Shown one piece after another: positions 61,522 to 64,000 of a stretch of 64,000 nucleotides of DNA. The notes beneath the pieces are model-generated. The model was not told the origin of the DNA, did not search any database, and worked only from the letters and a program-made list of their open reading frames with translations. Within the stretch, counting starts at the first letter, position 1. Each line of letters begins with the position of its first letter. The DNA comes from Neoconidiobolus thromboides FSU 785. Its lineage: Eukaryota > Entomophthoromycota > Entomophthoromycetes > Entomophthorales > Neoconidiobolaceae. The stretch spans positions 46,699-110,698 of the forward strand of contig MU626316.1 of assembly GCA_025603075.1 (NCBI GenBank). Reading direction: 5' to 3'. A program made the position numbers and the translations under genes.

Positions 61522-62064
61522 AAATGTTAATATTACTTAAGTTATTAATAGCTAAGTTAATAAATAGTCAAAGAACAAGCAATTGTAATAATATGTAAAA
61601 ACTATTATTATATTACTTGTATTATATAGAGATAGTTAATTGTGGTTTTGGGGCTAACCGCTCCCTTCCATGCAGCTATTTATTAACTTAGGAATATATT
61701 AATAATGTAATTATAACATTAAAATAGTTTATTTATTTGATAACAAATCTACAATGTTGGCTATAAAGCAGTCGATGATGAATGTTTCTCAATAAAGTTT
61801 TATAAGAATATGTATTTAAGATTTAGTAGAACTTCAACTAACTTACAGTATAGACTATAATATAATAATTTAGAACTGTGTCAAGGTGCTTTTGTTTTAG
61901 TAAAAAATTTGATTTATAGAACTTTAAACGAAGTTTTTAATACAAAATATTTAAAAGTGAGATAAAATAATGAAACTAACTCAGACAATCCCAACTACTA
62001 AATTAAATTTTATTAAATGTATCAGATTTTTCCTAAAAACGTGATTTTTTTTGATAAAGTATAT
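61522..62064. other. intergenic region
   Basis: No coding signal. A slightly less A/T-rich patch at 61640-61675 (GGCTAACCGCTCCC) was examined for a tRNA fold and none was found. Confidence 0.45.
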
Positions 62065-62161
62065 AGGGATGTTTTTTAGCTTCAGCATTTTTTTCATCTT
62101 TTAAGCGCTATTTGAGTGGAAAAATTGTTGGTAAAATTCTTGAATACAAAAACACAGTCCC
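62065..62161 (-). mobile_element. short hairpin MITE, copy 22
   Basis: Reverse orientation, AGGGATGT start (first G to A), ACAGTCCC end, with a perfect ATAT duplication. Ends about 130 bases before the TATA box of the secreted paralogue B. Confidence 0.85.
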
Positions 62162-62292
62162 ATATTCTGATTTGAGATGAACTAACTGTAACCCAAAACT
62201 ATCATACTTTTTTAAATTTAGCATGATTGACCCGTAAAGTTTTAGAATGAGTATCAAACTAATTAGATTTTTAATTATGAGTAAGGCTATAG

Positions 62293-62399
62293 TATATATA
62301 AATACGTTACTTGGTCTTGATTTAAGGCTATATTATCTATTCTAATAAATAACCAGCAGCCGCTATATAACTTTAGTGTGAATTTTAATTTTATTAACT
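62293..62399 (+). promoter_or_regulatory. promoter and leader of secreted-protein gene B
   Basis: TATATATAAAT at 62293-62303 is 107 bases before the ATG, the same distance as in paralogue A. The leader shares ATTATCTATTCTAATAAA, CCAGCAGC and TTTATTAACT with that of paralogue A. Confidence 0.65.
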
Positions 62400-63062
62400 A
62401 TGAAATTCAAGTTATTATTTGCTACTGTTGCCTTAAGCGCTGTGATGGCCGTGCCATCTCAGGATAGTTTTGGTTTAACTACCAACGGACCCTCTGTTAA
62501 AAACAACGCAAGCGAAGAGACCAAAAAGCCTGAAAAGCCTCGAGATTCAGGCTACAAATTTGATATCAAGAGTCATATTTCTCCAGAAAGCTATAAAAAG
62601 TTATTGTTGGAAAAAAAGATTGATGGAAAGATTCCAGGAATTACAGAGGAGTCTAAGGAAAGATTTGTTCAAAAAGCTGTTTCGAGTATCCATAAACTTA
62701 TCATTGGATTCTGCAATGAAAAGATCCCGCCTTTTTATGAAAAAAATAAAGAGTTTATTGATTCATTTGCACTTAGTATTGCTGATTCCTTAGCTAAAGA
62801 ACCCGATAGAATCCCAAAATTCTCAGAGCTTACTATTGCCCACTTTAAGAAAAACCCAGATAAGCTTTCTTACTTTCAAACTAATCTTGAGTTCATAAAG
62901 GAACTCAAGTCTGGTCCAGTAGAGGATATAAAAGCTGATATTTTTGCAAAGATTAGAAAGAGGCAACCAACTGTTGCCAAGCAAATCAAAGATTCTGTTG
63001 GATCCGCCCGTGAAATCGGTCTTTATCCAGAGGAATACTATCAAAGGTTTCTAGAATATTAA
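62400..63062 (+). CDS. secreted protein of an unknown helical family (paralogue B)
   Basis: A single exon of 220 residues, colinear with the gene at 56350-57021. The signal peptide is nearly identical (MKFKLLFATVALSAVMAVP). The linker is charged and more diverged (NASEETKKPEKPRDS), then the conserved region: SPESYKKLLLEKKIDGKIPG, IGFCNEKIPPFYEKNKEFID, DRIPKFSELTIAHFKKNPDK, and an end EEYYQRFLEY. The signal peptide and core are best conserved while the linker diverges quickly, as in secreted families under diversifying pressure; this is a visual impression. No known domain. Confidence 0.85.
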   Translation: MKFKLLFATVALSAVMAVPSQDSFGLTTNGPSVKNNASEETKKPEKPRDSGYKFDIKSHISPESYKKLLLEKKIDGKIPGITEESKERFVQKAVSSIHKLIIGFCNEKIPPFYEKNKEFIDSFALSIADSLAKEPDRIPKFSELTIAHFKKNPDKLSYFQTNLEFIKELKSGPVEDIKADIFAKIRKRQPTVAKQIKDSVGSAREIGLYPEEYYQRFLEY

Positions 63063-63845
63063 AATAAGCAGAAATAGTGTAAATAATTGGATTTACAAAC
63101 TATAGAATGTAACTAATAAAAAAGGATTGATGATAATTTAGATTATTTATTAAGGTTTATTTTTTTAAGTTTAATCTAATTATAATGTTAATGTGAAAAA
63201 ATAAAATATTTTCAATAACAGATTATTGTGTATTAAAACTTAACTATAAGAGCGTAGAGTTAGCAAATTACTATATATTGTATTCTTCTATGATATAAAA
63301 AGATCAATATACTGGCAAATAATTTGGTAGTGTGTAAGAATATTCTTTATTTCTAAAAGGCAACTAGTATAATTTTTATTATAAAATGTGCTTTTATTTC
63401 TAAAGCCTTGATAGAGCCAGAGGCTCCCAAAAGTTTTACTTATGGACAAAAAAGTAAAATTCTTGTGATATTTTAACTTATTGTGACTCTATCCTTCTAT
63501 ACGGTTTGTTACTTTTACTATATAAGAATCTATTCGCATTTTAATTACTACTACTACTCCAAGTAAATTCCATTCATTTTAGCTATTTGAAGCTGTTTAT
63601 TTGGCTAAGACTTTCAATGAGGTAAAAGAAAGATCATTAAGCTCACTTTAGATACCAAATTAAAATGCCATAGCAATTACAAATTAATATTAATTGTAAC
63701 AACTTTAAAAATATTAAAGGAATAAATTATCATTAAAATAAGACAATCTTCAATTTTAAAATTATTAGGATGATCAAAGAAAATCTAAAATTTCATTTAA
63801 AATTAGTATATTCAATGTCATTTGCTTTTGCATTTTATTCTTGAG
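63063..63845. other. intergenic region
   Basis: No coding signal. The final part is the presumed promoter of the partial gene at the window edge. Confidence 0.5.
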
Positions 63846-64000
63846 ATGAAGGCTGGTTTCTATCTTTGTAGTTTACTAGCAAGCATCATTTTGGCTGAGC
63901 CAATTGCTAGCTTAAAGCTCCCATCAGGAAATGGAGCGTCTTCCCAAGCACTTACACTTTCAGAGATGAGGTTGAATAATAACAATTCTCCTGGGGTATT
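63846..64000 (+). CDS. start of a further secreted protein (partial)
   Basis: An open frame begins at ATG 63846 and runs off the window. The first residues MKAGFYLCSLLASIILAEP form a signal peptide, followed by a Ser/Asn-rich part (LPSGNGASSQALTLSEM, RLNNNNSPG). It is not a copy of the two secreted genes to its left. Product unknown until the rest is seen. Confidence 0.55.
   Translation, partial: MKAGFYLCSLLASIILAEPIASLKLPSGNGASSQALTLSEMRLNNNNSPGV

Noticed and set aside
1-64000. CRISPR arrays, rRNA genes, prokaryotic operons
   Set aside because: No regularly spaced repeats or rRNA-like sequence; spliced eukaryotic genes throughout.

Overview
The window is a very AT-rich, intron-rich nuclear segment from a fungus. 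Fungal origin is supported by a trifunctional HIS4-type histidine gene, URA3, SER1, TSC13 and a Phx1-like homeodomain protein. Introns are short (about 45-70 bases), begin GT and end AG, and interrupt most genes. A 4E-BP of the animal type together with extreme AT richness suggests an early-diverging lineage (for example Entomophthoromycotina) rather than a model ascomycete. That placement is inference; no rRNA or marker phylogeny was possible.

Layout. 1-2.9 kb: AT-rich DNA without a gene I can support. 2.9-16.7 kb: a young multigene region in which two gene types are repeated, a short-chain dehydrogenase (two intact, two decayed) and a small membrane protein with PPxY motifs (three intact, one decayed), with small transposons inserted mostly in the decayed copies and spacers. 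17.3-20.5 kb: TSC13 and a divergent dehydrogenase. 20.5-26.9 kb: sparse DNA with one decayed gene and a homeodomain regulator. 27-43.2 kb: a conserved housekeeping block (YSH1/CPSF73, V-ATPase c'', SER1, a small mitochondrial-type protein, 4E-BP, a dehydrogenase-like pseudoenzyme, URA3, SURF4, a SAPS-domain phosphatase subunit). 45.2-46.8 kb: two convergent small paralogues of unknown function. 48.8-52.4 kb: a BLOC-1-like coiled-coil protein and HIS4. 52.4-64 kb: sparse DNA with many small transposons, a broken transposase-like gene, two secreted paralogues with matching promoters, and the start of another secreted protein at the right edge.

The strongest new signal is a family of about 97-base hairpin-like elements: 22 loci here, ends GGGG/CCCC, and 4-base target duplications identical at 19 of 22 loci. 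One copy is a near-perfect foldback and another interrupts the transposase-like gene. A second, TTAA-flanked 150-base element also occurs. Other points of interest are the animal-type 4E-BP, the recurrent PPxY motifs on small membrane proteins, and a dehydrogenase-fold protein whose catalytic Tyr and Lys appear to be lost.
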